Shown one piece after another: positions 1 through 7,171 of a DNA stretch of 7,288 bases. Origin of the DNA: Dysgonamonadaceae bacterium (GTDB lineage: Bacteria; Bacteroidota; Bacteroidia; Bacteroidales; Azobacteroidaceae); contig JAISNS010000045.1 of NCBI GenBank assembly GCA_031276105.1, positions 1-7,288 of the forward strand, written 5' to 3'. The position numbers were made by a program, and so were the translations under genes. A model generated the notes under the pieces. The model did not search any database and was not told where the DNA came from. It was given only the letters and a program-made list of their open reading frames with translations. Position 1 is the first letter of the stretch; each line of letters begins with the position of its first letter.

Positions 1-180
1 GATTTGGCTATTTGGGACGACGATTTGAATGTCCGTAACCAAATTCATTGCAATTATCTGATGGGATTGGGTTATATCGGACTAAACGACAGAGAGAAAG
101 CCCGGACTTTTTTGTTAAACGCGCTACAATTGGACGTCAATCATCAAGGAGCGCAAATACATTTCAAGAGTGACGAGTGA
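1..180 (+). CDS. C-terminal fragment of a TPR-type protein (DUF5107-like)
   Basis: Reading frame 1 is open from the window edge to a TGA at 178-180 and gives 59 residues; the start lies upstream of the window. The sequence reads as a tetratricopeptide-like helical hairpin, with an HCNYLMGLGYIGLNDREKA segment followed by a second helix ending in LQLDVNHQGA. This resembles, from memory, the C-terminal end of large Bacteroidetes proteins with an N-terminal DUF5107 domain and C-terminal TPRs, which often sit near carbohydrate-use genes. The final residues (S-D-E-stop) are encoded by the AGTGAC(G/A) heptamer array, so the original C-terminus may have been replaced. Function cannot be judged from this fragment. 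A generic TPR protein is the alternative. Confidence 0.6.
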   Translation, partial: DLAIWDDDLNVRNQIHCNYLMGLGYIGLNDREKARTFLLNALQLDVNHQGAQIHFKSDE

Positions 181-199
181 CAAGTGACGAGTGACAAGT
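169..199 (+). repeat. Heptamer tandem repeat AGTGAC(G/A), four copies
   Basis: Four uninterrupted heptamers alternate G and A at the seventh base (169-175, 176-182, 183-189, 190-196), followed by a partial AGT. Equivalently it is two copies of the 14-mer AGTGACGAGTGACA. It supplies the last codons and the TGA stop of the upstream gene and occupies the place where a -33 element would be expected for the next gene. Confidence 0.9.
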
Positions 200-207
200 A
201 AAAGCTA

Positions 208-216
208 TAAATTTGC
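208..216 (+). promoter_or_regulatory. Bacteroidetes-type -7 promoter box before the GH2-GH97 gene
   Basis: TAAATTTGC matches the Bacteroidetes -7 consensus TAnnTTTG and lies 20 bp before the ATG at 236, so the transcript leader would be very short. I see no TTTG-type -33 element 19-21 bp upstream; that position is filled by the AGTGAC heptamers. The stretch from 205 to the ATG closely resembles the one before the GH36 gene, which supports a real shared promoter type. Confidence 0.5.
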
Positions 217-235
217 AAAAAAATATTGAAATACC

Positions 236-3200
236 ATGAAAAAAAGAATGCTCATTAAAGCTATATTCATTCTTATTTGGATTATCGCTCCGCTAATCGT
301 CCGGGCAGACATACTCCGGATGGAAATTAACACCGGCTGGAAATTTCGGCAAGCGCGCCTGACAAACTGGTACGAAGCCTCCGTGCCGGGCGTTGTTCAC
401 ACCGATTTATTAGCCAACAAAATTATCGACGATCCTTTTTTTCGTTTGAATGAACGGGGACAACAATGGATTGATAAAGAAGACTGGATTTATGAAACTT
501 ATTTCGACGTCGATCCTGAATATATAGAAAAGCAAAACCGGCAACTGCGATTCCTCGGACTGGACACTTATGCCGACGTTTACCTGAACGGCGAATGTAT
601 ATTGAAAGCCGACAACATGTTCCGCGAATGGAAAATAGATGTAACGGAAAAGTTAAAACCCGCCGCCAATCAATTGCAGATTTATTTCCATTCCCCGCTA
701 AAAATGGATATTCCCAAATTTGATGCCCTTCCCTACCAATACCGGACAGGGCCTGACCAATCCGAAAATGGAGGCGTTTTCGATAAACGGGTAAGTATCT
801 TCGCCCGCAAAGCCGGCTACCATTACGGTTGGGATTGGGGGCCGCGATTGGTCACTTCCGGCATCTGGCGTCCCATAATGATGGAAGCGTGGGACGATTT
901 TTATGTCGAAAACGTATTTGTCCGGCAAAAAGAAGTTAACGCTCAAAAGGCAACGATTACCGTACAGGCCGAAATTTTGTCGAACGAAGCGCAGGACGCT
1001 GCAACGATTTCCGTGAAAAACCCGCAAAACGGACAAATTTACGGAACCATTACAACGCCTTTAGTGAAAGGATTAAACATAATTCCGGTCGATTTTACTA
1101 TCCGGAAGCCGCGTTTATGGTGGTGCAACGGATGGGGCGAACCGTATCTTTATACTTTCCGGACGGAACTGTCCGTCAACGGGAAAATCGTTGCCGGACA
1201 ATCGACCGTTACCGGAATCCGTTCATTGAAAATCGTGAACAAACCCGACCGGTACGGCGATGGATTTTATATCGAATTGAACGGCATTCCGGTTTTTGCC
1301 AAAGGCGCCAACTACATTCCGCAAGATAACTTTTTGCCGCGCGTTACACCGCAACAGTACGAACAAACGATAGCCGACGCTGTACAGGCAAACATGAACA
1401 TGCTGCGCGTATGGGGCGGAGGCATTTACGAAAACGATCTTTTTTACGACTTGTGCGACAAATACGGCGTCATGGTTTGGCAAGATTTCATGTTTGCCTG
1501 TAGCCTTTATCCGGCCGAAGGAGCTTTCCTCGAAAATATCCGCAGGGAAGCCATCGACAACATCAAGCGTTTGCGCAATCATCCTTCCATTGCGCTATGG
1601 TGCGGAAACAATGAAATCTATTATTTTTGGACGCTTTGGAATTTCGACGAATATTACCGCCAACAAAGCCCGGAATACGAGAAAATCATTTGGAAACAAT
1701 ATACCGACCTGTTCGATAAAGTATTACCGGAAACCCTGAAAGAATACCAGCCGGAAGTTTCTTACTGGCCGTCATCGCCGTATAATAAAAATAAAGACGA
1801 AGATCACAACGGCGACCGGCACTATTGGGGCGTTTGGCACGGGCAGGAACCAACCGCTAAATTCAACGACGTGAAAAGCCGCTTCTTCAGCGAATATGGT
1901 TTCCAGTCGTTCCCGGAATTTGAATCCGTGAAAATATTTGCCCCCGATTCTTCCGACTGGAACATCACCTCCGAAGTGATGATGGCGCACCAGCGGGCAG
2001 GCAATTACGCCAATCCCCGCATCCGCGAATATTTGATGAACGAATATAAAGAACCGGACGGTTTTCAGGCTTTCCTTTACATGAGCCAGGTTTTACAGGG
2101 CGATGCGATAAAAACAGCTATCGAAGCGCACCGGCGCGACCGCCCCTATTGCATGGGAACATTATTCTGGCAGCATAACGATTGCTGGCCGGTGGCTTCG
2201 TGGGCAAGTCGCGATTACTACGGACGCTGGAAAGCGCAGCATTATTTTGCCGCAGAAGCCTATCGCGACATCCTGATTTCGCCCATCGCACGGAACGGCC
2301 AACTGAACCTCTACCTCGTTTCCGACCGCTTGAAAACAGCGTCCGGACAACTGGAAATAAAAGTTATTACGCTCGACGGAACAATCGTCAACCGGATAAG
2401 CAAACGCATCAAAGCGCCGGCCAACGGAAGCGCCCTTGTTGATTCTGTAAAAATCGAATCCCTGATTAAAGGCCTGCCGGAGAACAGGGTAGTGGTACAG
2501 ACCTCTTTTACCGATAATACCGGACAGGTTTATACCAACCGCTATTTCCTGACCGGACAAAAAGAAATTGAGTTTCCCGAAGTTGACATTTCAAAAGATA
2601 TTCGCGCAATTTCCGGAGGCTACGAAATTACCTTACAGGCGAATCGCTTTGCCCGCGCGGTCATGTTGACGCTCGATGGCATTGATTATTTCTTTGAAAA
2701 CAATTACTTCGACCTTTTCCCCGGACAACCGCTAAGCGTCAAATTGCGTTCGTCGCTTTCAAAAAAGGAACTGGAAAAACAATTGAAAATAAGTTCTTTT
2801 ACCGATTATTATAAACATTCTCCCGCTCATGCTGCTGATTTTGAAGTAAGTTCGCCCAACGGACAGTGGAAAATCAAGTTGCACATCGACGGCGGCACGC
2901 AGTACGAAATATTGGCGGGCGAAACGCAGTTGATTGCTCCGTCGCCTGTTGCGTTACGCTTGAAAAACGGAACGGTGATTGGCGCCGGAACGGTAAAAAG
3001 CGCGACAACAAACAGCGTTGATAATACGGTTCCCGTATTATTCGGAAAAAATAAAACCCTGAATGAAAAATACAATGAACTCATAATTGCTTACAACGAA
3101 AATTACGATCTCGTTGTTCGGGCATACAATGAAGGGATTGCTTATCGCTTCCTCACCCGTTTGGACGGCGACATTGTCATTGTCAATGAAGATGCCGTTT

Positions 3201-4717
3201 TCAATTTTGCGGGCAACCCGGCGGTTTATTTTCCTCAGTCGCCCGATTTGAGAAACTTTGAAAAAACGTATGTCATTTACAATTCCATCAACGACGTCAA
3301 GCCCGATAAATTTGCGGTAGGCCCCGTTCTGTTCGCCTATACCGGCACGCCCTATAAACTGGTTATCACAGAGGCGGATGTTTACGATTATCCGGGCTTG
3401 TACATTGAACCGAACGGCGTCCATTCCATGCGGGGAATGTGGGCGAATTATCCGCGCGTGGTAGAAAGTCCGGAAAACATTTATTCCAATCATTTGCCGG
3501 TCATTCGCTACAATTACATTGCCGATACGTCCGGAAAACGCGCTTTCCCTTGGCGGGTGTTAGCGATTACGGACGATGATAAATCCCTTTTAAACAACGA
3601 ACTGGTTTATCTCTTAGCCGAACCGCAACGATTGACGGATACTTCGTGGATTAAACCGGGGAAAAGCGCTTGGGAATGGTGGCACAAAGCCCTGTTGGAA
3701 GGCGTGGATTTTCCCGCAGGAAACCGGAATTTGGGATTGACGCTCTATCAATATTATGTGGATTTCGCCTCAAAACATCACATCGAATACCTGACCTTGG
3801 ACGCCGGATGGAAAGAAGAGTATATGAAGGAACTTTGCGATTATGCCGCTGCAAAAAACGTGAAAATCTTCGTATGGACATGGGCGAGCATGGCGCTCGA
3901 AGATACTGCCTGGTTGCCGAGAATGAAGAAGGCCGGCGTATATGGCGTAAAAATCGACTTCTTTGAACGAAACGACCAGATTGCCATGCGCTGGGGACAT
4001 CAATTGGCGCAACGGTTGGCCGACCTGAAAATGGTTGCGCTCTATCACGGTTGCCCCGTACCGAGCGGATTGAATCGCACGTATCCGAATATCCTGAACT
4101 TCGAGGCCGTTCGTGGCGCCGAATGTAATTTCTGGGATCGCGGTTCCGATCCGGCTTACCATGTGCAATTCCCCTTCATCCGGTTGTTGGCCGGGCCGGT
4201 TGATTATACGCCCGGCTCAATGCGAAATAAAACGAAGGAGGAATTTACTCCTGTCGATCGGCCCAATATTATCCCTTCGAGTATGGGCACCCGCGCGCAC
4301 GAATTGGCAATGTATGTGGTTTTCGATCACTGGCTGGCGTATTTGTGCGATTCTCCGACCGAATATGAGAAATATCCCGACATCGTGGAGTTTCTCGCAA
4401 ACGTTCCGACGGTTTGGGATAAAACGATTCCGTTAGACGCCCGCCTCGGTGAATACATCCTGATTGCCAAGCAAAGCGGAAACAACTGGTATGTAGGAGG
4501 AATGAATAATTGGGACGCCCGCAGCACGAGCGTAGATTTTTCTTTCTTACCCCCAAAAGCCAAATACAAGGCGACTTTGTTGAAAGATAGCGGCGACTCA
4601 GGCCTCTATCCGGTGAAATACGAATCCAACGTGTTGAATGTAAATCATAAAACCCGGCTCAATATTCCGATGGCGGAAGGCGGAGGATTTGTTATCCGGT
4701 TAATAAAAGAGAATTAA
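236..4717 (+). CDS. Exported GH2 beta-mannosidase / GH97 alpha-galactosidase-like fusion
   Basis: This 1493-residue protein has two complete glycosidases in tandem. Residues 1-24 form a Sec signal peptide (basic MKKR, hydrophobic core, cleavage after VRA) with no lipobox Cys, so a periplasmic location is inferred. Residues ~25-859 are a GH2 beta-mannosidase: sugar-binding jelly roll, Ig-like domain, TIM barrel (~340-690) and two terminal beta-domains. Visible motifs are W-D-W at 199-201, acid/base E460 in WCGNNE, nucleophile E553 in FSEYGFQ, and W645 in FWQHNDCW; spacing agrees with Bacteroides BtMan2A. After a ~10-residue linker, residues ~870-1493 are a GH97 enzyme: N-domain, catalytic barrel from ~W1138, C-domain from ~1398. 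D1241 (VKIDFFER) is the expected nucleophile, E1296 (RGAE) the acid/base and E1290 a likely calcium ligand. A Gly (YHGC) replaces the base Glu of inverting SusB, so this is retaining-type, most likely an alpha-galactosidase; beta-L-arabinopyranosidase activity is possible. The ATG at 236 starts the basic signal-peptide region after an A-rich leader. The GH36 gene follows 95 bp later. Substrate is inferred. Confidence 0.93.
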   Translation: MKKRMLIKAIFILIWIIAPLIVRADILRMEINTGWKFRQARLTNWYEASVPGVVHTDLLANKIIDDPFFRLNERGQQWIDKEDWIYETYFDVDPEYIEKQNRQLRFLGLDTYADVYLNGECILKADNMFREWKIDVTEKLKPAANQLQIYFHSPLKMDIPKFDALPYQYRTGPDQSENGGVFDKRVSIFARKAGYHYGWDWGPRLVTSGIWRPIMMEAWDDFYVENVFVRQKEVNAQKATITVQAEILSNEAQDAATISVKNPQNGQIYGTITTPLVKGLNIIPVDFTIRKPRLWWCNGWGEPYLYTFRTELSVNGKIVAGQSTVTGIRSLKIVNKPDRYGDGFYIELNGIPVFAKGANYIPQDNFLPRVTPQQYEQTIADAVQANMNMLRVWGGGIYENDLFYDLCDKYGVMVWQDFMFACSLYPAEGAFLENIRREAIDNIKRLRNHPSIALWCGNNEIYYFWTLWNFDEYYRQQSPEYEKIIWKQYTDLFDKVLPETLKEYQPEVSYWPSSPYNKNKDEDHNGDRHYWGVWHGQEPTAKFNDVKSRFFSEYGFQSFPEFESVKIFAPDSSDWNITSEVMMAHQRAGNYANPRIREYLMNEYKEPDGFQAFLYMSQVLQGDAIKTAIEAHRRDRPYCMGTLFWQHNDCWPVASWASRDYYGRWKAQHYFAAEAYRDILISPIARNGQLNLYLVSDRLKTASGQLEIKVITLDGTIVNRISKRIKAPANGSALVDSVKIESLIKGLPENRVVVQTSFTDNTGQVYTNRYFLTGQKEIEFPEVDISKDIRAISGGYEITLQANRFARAVMLTLDGIDYFFENNYFDLFPGQPLSVKLRSSLSKKELEKQLKISSFTDYYKHSPAHAADFEVSSPNGQWKIKLHIDGGTQYEILAGETQLIAPSPVALRLKNGTVIGAGTVKSATTNSVDNTVPVLFGKNKTLNEKYNELIIAYNENYDLVVRAYNEGIAYRFLTRLDGDIVIVNEDAVFNFAGNPAVYFPQSPDLRNFEKTYVIYNSINDVKPDKFAVGPVLFAYTGTPYKLVITEADVYDYPGLYIEPNGVHSMRGMWANYPRVVESPENIYSNHLPVIRYNYIADTSGKRAFPWRVLAITDDDKSLLNNELVYLLAEPQRLTDTSWIKPGKSAWEWWHKALLEGVDFPAGNRNLGLTLYQYYVDFASKHHIEYLTLDAGWKEEYMKELCDYAAAKNVKIFVWTWASMALEDTAWLPRMKKAGVYGVKIDFFERNDQIAMRWGHQLAQRLADLKMVALYHGCPVPSGLNRTYPNILNFEAVRGAECNFWDRGSDPAYHVQFPFIRLLAGPVDYTPGSMRNKTKEEFTPVDRPNIIPSSMGTRAHELAMYVVFDHWLAYLCDSPTEYEKYPDIVEFLANVPTVWDKTIPLDARLGEYILIAKQSGNNWYVGGMNNWDARSTSVDFSFLPPKAKYKATLLKDSGDSGLYPVKYESNVLNVNHKTRLNIPMAEGGGFVIRLIKEN

Positions 4718-4758
4718 ACGTGATTTTGCGACAATCGTGCTATTTTTTGACACCGTTG

Positions 4759-4787
4759 TATAGTGTTTTACCTTTCAAAACACTATA
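4759..4787 (+). promoter_or_regulatory. 11-bp perfect inverted repeat, candidate operator
   Basis: TATAGTGTTTT at 4759-4769 and AAAACACTATA at 4777-4787 are perfect reverse complements separated by 7 bases. The right arm runs into the first two bases of the -7-like box of the GH36 gene, the geometry of an operator through which a regulator could block RNA polymerase. No copy stands before the GH2-GH97 gene. It is not followed by a T-run, so an intrinsic terminator for the upstream gene is less likely, although a transcript hairpin is possible. Confidence 0.5.
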
Positions 4788-4794
4788 AATTTGC
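4786..4794 (+). promoter_or_regulatory. Bacteroidetes-type -7 promoter box before the GH36 gene
   Basis: TAAATTTGC is identical to the box before the GH2-GH97 gene and lies 18 bp before the ATG at 4813. No convincing TTTG -33 element is present at 19-21 bp spacing; TTG at 4756-4758 is too far upstream. The box suggests that the GH36 gene can be transcribed on its own as well as by read-through from the gene before it. Confidence 0.5.
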
Positions 4795-4812
4795 AGAAAA
4801 ATTTTGAGTACC

Positions 4813-7014
4813 ATGAAAAAAATATTTATTAAAACTATTGCTGTTTTCATTGCTATCGTCGTATTGGTAATTGTCCGGACGAATACGCTTGCAGGCGCGG
4901 AATACATTCCCATAACCACCGCCAACACCTGCCTTCTGCTGAAGATAACCGACAAAAACCGTCCGGAACAAACCTATTTCGGGAAAAATATCCGAAACAT
5001 CGACGAATTGAAAAAACTCGATGCGGAAACTTTCGCCGCCTACACAACCGCCGGCGTCAACCACGTATTTGAAGCCGCATTGCGAGCCATCCAATCCGAC
5101 GGAAACACGTCGGTCGAACTGCGTTATCTTTCTTCTTCGACCGAAAAAAAGGATAACAACCTTATCCATACCGTCATTTCCCTGAAAGACGAACATTACG
5201 ACCTCTTCGTAAACATTCATTATAATGCTTACCAACAGGAAGACATTTTGGAACAGTGGGTGGAAATCAAGAACGAACAGAAAAAAAGCATCCGTCTGAC
5301 ACATTTCGCCTCGTCCGACTTGTCGTTCAACGTCTCCGACTATTATGTCAGCCATTTTTACGGCGATTGGGCAAACGAAATGAATATCGACGAACAGCAT
5401 TTAACGCGCGGAATAAAAATCATTGATTCCAAGTTAGGCGTCCGGGCGAATCAGTTCACGCATCCCTGCTTCATCCTGTCGCTGAACGAACCGGCTGCCG
5501 AAAACACAGGGGAAATCATCGGTGGAACGCTGGCCTGGCCCGGAAACTTTCGCTTCTGTTTTGAAGTCGATAATTACAACAAACTGCGCATACTTTCCGG
5601 CGCCAATCCCTACGCTTCGGAATACACGCTCGAAAAAGGCGAAACCTTGAAAACGCCGGCTTTCCTCTTTACTTACAGCGATAAAGGAACCGGGAAAATG
5701 ACCCGCAATTTCCATCGCTGGGCATTGAAATACGGTATCAAAAACGGAGATAAGGAACGAAGCATCCTGCTCAACAACTGGGAAGCCACTTATTTCGATT
5801 TCGACGAACCGAAACTCACCCGTATCATCGACGACGCCGCCCGAATGGGTTTTGAACTCTTCCTCCTCGACGACGGCTGGTTCGGAAAAAAATATCCCCG
5901 CAACAGCGATAACGCCGGTTTGGGCGACTGGCAAACCAACCGGGACAAACTCCCGAACGGAATACCTTACCTCATCAACGAATGTAAAAAGAGGAACCTC
6001 CAATTCGGCATCTGGGTCGAACCGGAAATGGTCAACCCGAAAAGCGAATTGTATGAACAGCATCCCGACTGGGTAATCGCCCAACCTTTCCGCGAACGTA
6101 CCGAACAGCGCAATCAACTGATTCTGGATTTGAGTAACCCGAAAGTACAGGAGTTTGTTTACAACACGGTTGACCGGATTTTAACCGAAAATCCGGGAAT
6201 AGCATACGTCAAATGGGATTGCAACCGCTACGTATTCAACTCCGGGTCGCCCTACCTGCCCGCCGGCAAGCAAAGCCACCTCTTTTTCGATTATCCCAAA
6301 CACCTGCTCGAAATAATGGAAAAAGTCAGCCGGAAATATCCCGACGTCACTTTTATGGCCTGTTCGGGTGGCGGCGGACGAATCGACTACGGTTCCATGA
6401 AATATTTCGACGAATACTGGATCAGCGACAACAACGACCCGATTCAGCGGATTTTCACCCAGTGGGGGGCGCAATATTTCTTTCCGGCCATCGGTCTGGC
6501 AAGCCATGTATCGGTATCGCCCAACCACATTTCCGGACGAAGCACACCCCTAAAATACCGGTTCGACATCGCTATGGCCGCCAAACTGGGAATGGACATG
6601 CAGCCCTCGCAAATGACCGAAAAGGAATACGAGTTTTCCAAAAACGCGATTCAAACCTATAAGGAAATACGCAACACCATTCTCCATGGCGATTTATACC
6701 GGATACTTTCGCCCTACAAACACAACCGGACTGTATGGATGTATGTCGATGAAACCAAAGACGAAGCAATCGTCTTCAATTTCCTGATACGAAAAGAAGT
6801 GTATCCTGTGCCGCCGACCATCGTCCTGCAAGGTTTAGACCCGGAGAAACAGTACGTCTTGCAGGAAATCAACAAAGCTCCCGACAATTGGTCGCGCTTT
6901 TCCAAATACGAAGGAAAAATATTCAGCGGAGAATACCTGATGACGGTCGGCTTGCATTTCGCTATGTACGACGAAATGGAAAGCCTCACGATTAAACTAA
7001 AAACTAAAAACTAA
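4813..7014 (+). CDS. Exported GH36 alpha-galactosidase
   Basis: This 733-residue enzyme is predicted to hydrolyse terminal alpha-1,6-galactosyl residues by a retaining mechanism. Residues 1-29 form a Sec signal peptide (MKK, a long hydrophobic run, cleavage after LAGA), so a periplasmic location is inferred. The N-terminal beta-sandwich spans ~30-310, the barrel ~315-640 and a C-terminal beta-domain ~655-730, a normal GH36 layout and length. Motifs are LLNNWEATYF (W323), DDGWF (D353, D354), the nucleophile D469 in VKWDCNR, CSGGGGR (C517) and the acid/base D539 in ISDNND; none is missing. The ATG at 4813 is chosen over an in-frame TTG at 4804 because it gives the basic MKK start and matches the leader spacing of the gene before it. 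The family is known for melibiose, raffinose and galactomannan side chains; the adjacent beta-mannosidase favours galactomannan here. The last residues (KLKTKN) and TAA lie within the AAAAACT repeat, so the C-terminus may be slightly altered. Confidence 0.93.
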   Translation: MKKIFIKTIAVFIAIVVLVIVRTNTLAGAEYIPITTANTCLLLKITDKNRPEQTYFGKNIRNIDELKKLDAETFAAYTTAGVNHVFEAALRAIQSDGNTSVELRYLSSSTEKKDNNLIHTVISLKDEHYDLFVNIHYNAYQQEDILEQWVEIKNEQKKSIRLTHFASSDLSFNVSDYYVSHFYGDWANEMNIDEQHLTRGIKIIDSKLGVRANQFTHPCFILSLNEPAAENTGEIIGGTLAWPGNFRFCFEVDNYNKLRILSGANPYASEYTLEKGETLKTPAFLFTYSDKGTGKMTRNFHRWALKYGIKNGDKERSILLNNWEATYFDFDEPKLTRIIDDAARMGFELFLLDDGWFGKKYPRNSDNAGLGDWQTNRDKLPNGIPYLINECKKRNLQFGIWVEPEMVNPKSELYEQHPDWVIAQPFRERTEQRNQLILDLSNPKVQEFVYNTVDRILTENPGIAYVKWDCNRYVFNSGSPYLPAGKQSHLFFDYPKHLLEIMEKVSRKYPDVTFMACSGGGGRIDYGSMKYFDEYWISDNNDPIQRIFTQWGAQYFFPAIGLASHVSVSPNHISGRSTPLKYRFDIAMAAKLGMDMQPSQMTEKEYEFSKNAIQTYKEIRNTILHGDLYRILSPYKHNRTVWMYVDETKDEAIVFNFLIRKEVYPVPPTIVLQGLDPEKQYVLQEINKAPDNWSRFSKYEGKIFSGEYLMTVGLHFAMYDEMESLTIKLKTKN

Positions 7015-7026
7015 AAACTAAAAACT
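6994..7026 (+). repeat. Heptamer tandem repeat AAAAACT, four copies
   Basis: After a partial AAACT (6994-6998) there are four perfect AAAAACT units (6999-7005, 7006-7012, 7013-7019, 7020-7026). The array encodes the final residues and the TAA stop of the GH36 gene. Because 7 is not a multiple of 3 and the unit contains CTAA across its junctions, the array gives a stop in every forward frame. Confidence 0.9.
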
Positions 7027-7046
7027 ATGAGTTACGCAAAGCAATA

Positions 7047-7068
7047 TTGTCATTCGTCACCTGTCATT
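7047..7068 (-). repeat. Degenerate inverted copy of the AGTGAC heptamer array
   Basis: Read on the minus strand, these 22 bases match 176-197 at 19 of 22 positions, and all three differences are transitions. On the plus strand they read as TTGTCAT, TCGTCAC, CTGTCAT. The last bases merge into the start of the REP-like palindrome, whose outer end is also TGTCAT. Confidence 0.55.
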
Positions 7069-7141
7069 GCGGGCTTGACTCGCAATCCCCTGAATAATCG
7101 CACATTTAATCGGGGGATCCCGCGTCAAGCGCGGGATGACA
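7061..7141. repeat. REP-like double palindrome (dispersed repeat element)
   Basis: Arms 7062-7090 and 7113-7141 are inverted copies matching at 23 of 29 positions. Each arm also folds alone: 7066-7073 pairs with 7079-7086 (8 bp, one G-T) around loop CTTGA, and 7117-7124 pairs with 7130-7137 (8 bp, perfect) around loop TCAAG. The element resembles the non-coding palindromic repeats found in many bacterial genomes, often mistranslated as VIAGLTRNP and GIPRQARDD peptides. Confidence 0.8.
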
Positions 7142-7151
7142 AGGGGAGAAG

Positions 7152-7171
7152 CTGTCATTGCGGGCTTGACC
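7152..7171 (+). repeat. Truncated second copy of the REP-like element
   Basis: CTGTCATTGCGGGCTTGAC at 7152-7170 is an exact copy of 7061-7079. Similarity stops just after the first hairpin loop: the expected 3' side of the stem is replaced by unrelated sequence from about 7172. This is consistent with interruption by an inserted element. Confidence 0.75.

Noticed and set aside
239..245. Seven-A runs right after both start codons (also 4816-4822) as phase-variable tracts
   Set aside because: Runs encoding Lys-Lys at the start of signal peptides are ordinary in AT-biased leaders, and seven bases is short for slippage control without population data.
4725..4748. Intrinsic terminator after the GH2-GH97 gene
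   Set aside because: There is a T-run at 4743-4748, but the preceding sequence forms only about 3 bp of stem (CGA/TCG), too weak to call.
4747..4752. TTGACA resembling a sigma-70 -35 box in the intergenic gap
   Set aside because: No TATAAT-like box lies 16-18 bp downstream, and the sequence context favours the Bacteroidetes -7 type promoter.
4804..4812. TTG at 4804 as the start of the GH36 gene
   Set aside because: The ATG three codons later gives a normal basic signal-peptide start and the same leader geometry as the GH2-GH97 gene.
4783..5400. Antisense open frame of about 200 codons opposite the GH36 N-terminus, and another at 5434-6117 on the minus strand
   Set aside because: Both lie entirely within the strongly supported GH36 gene, have no recognisable motifs, and are explained by the codon composition of the coding strand.
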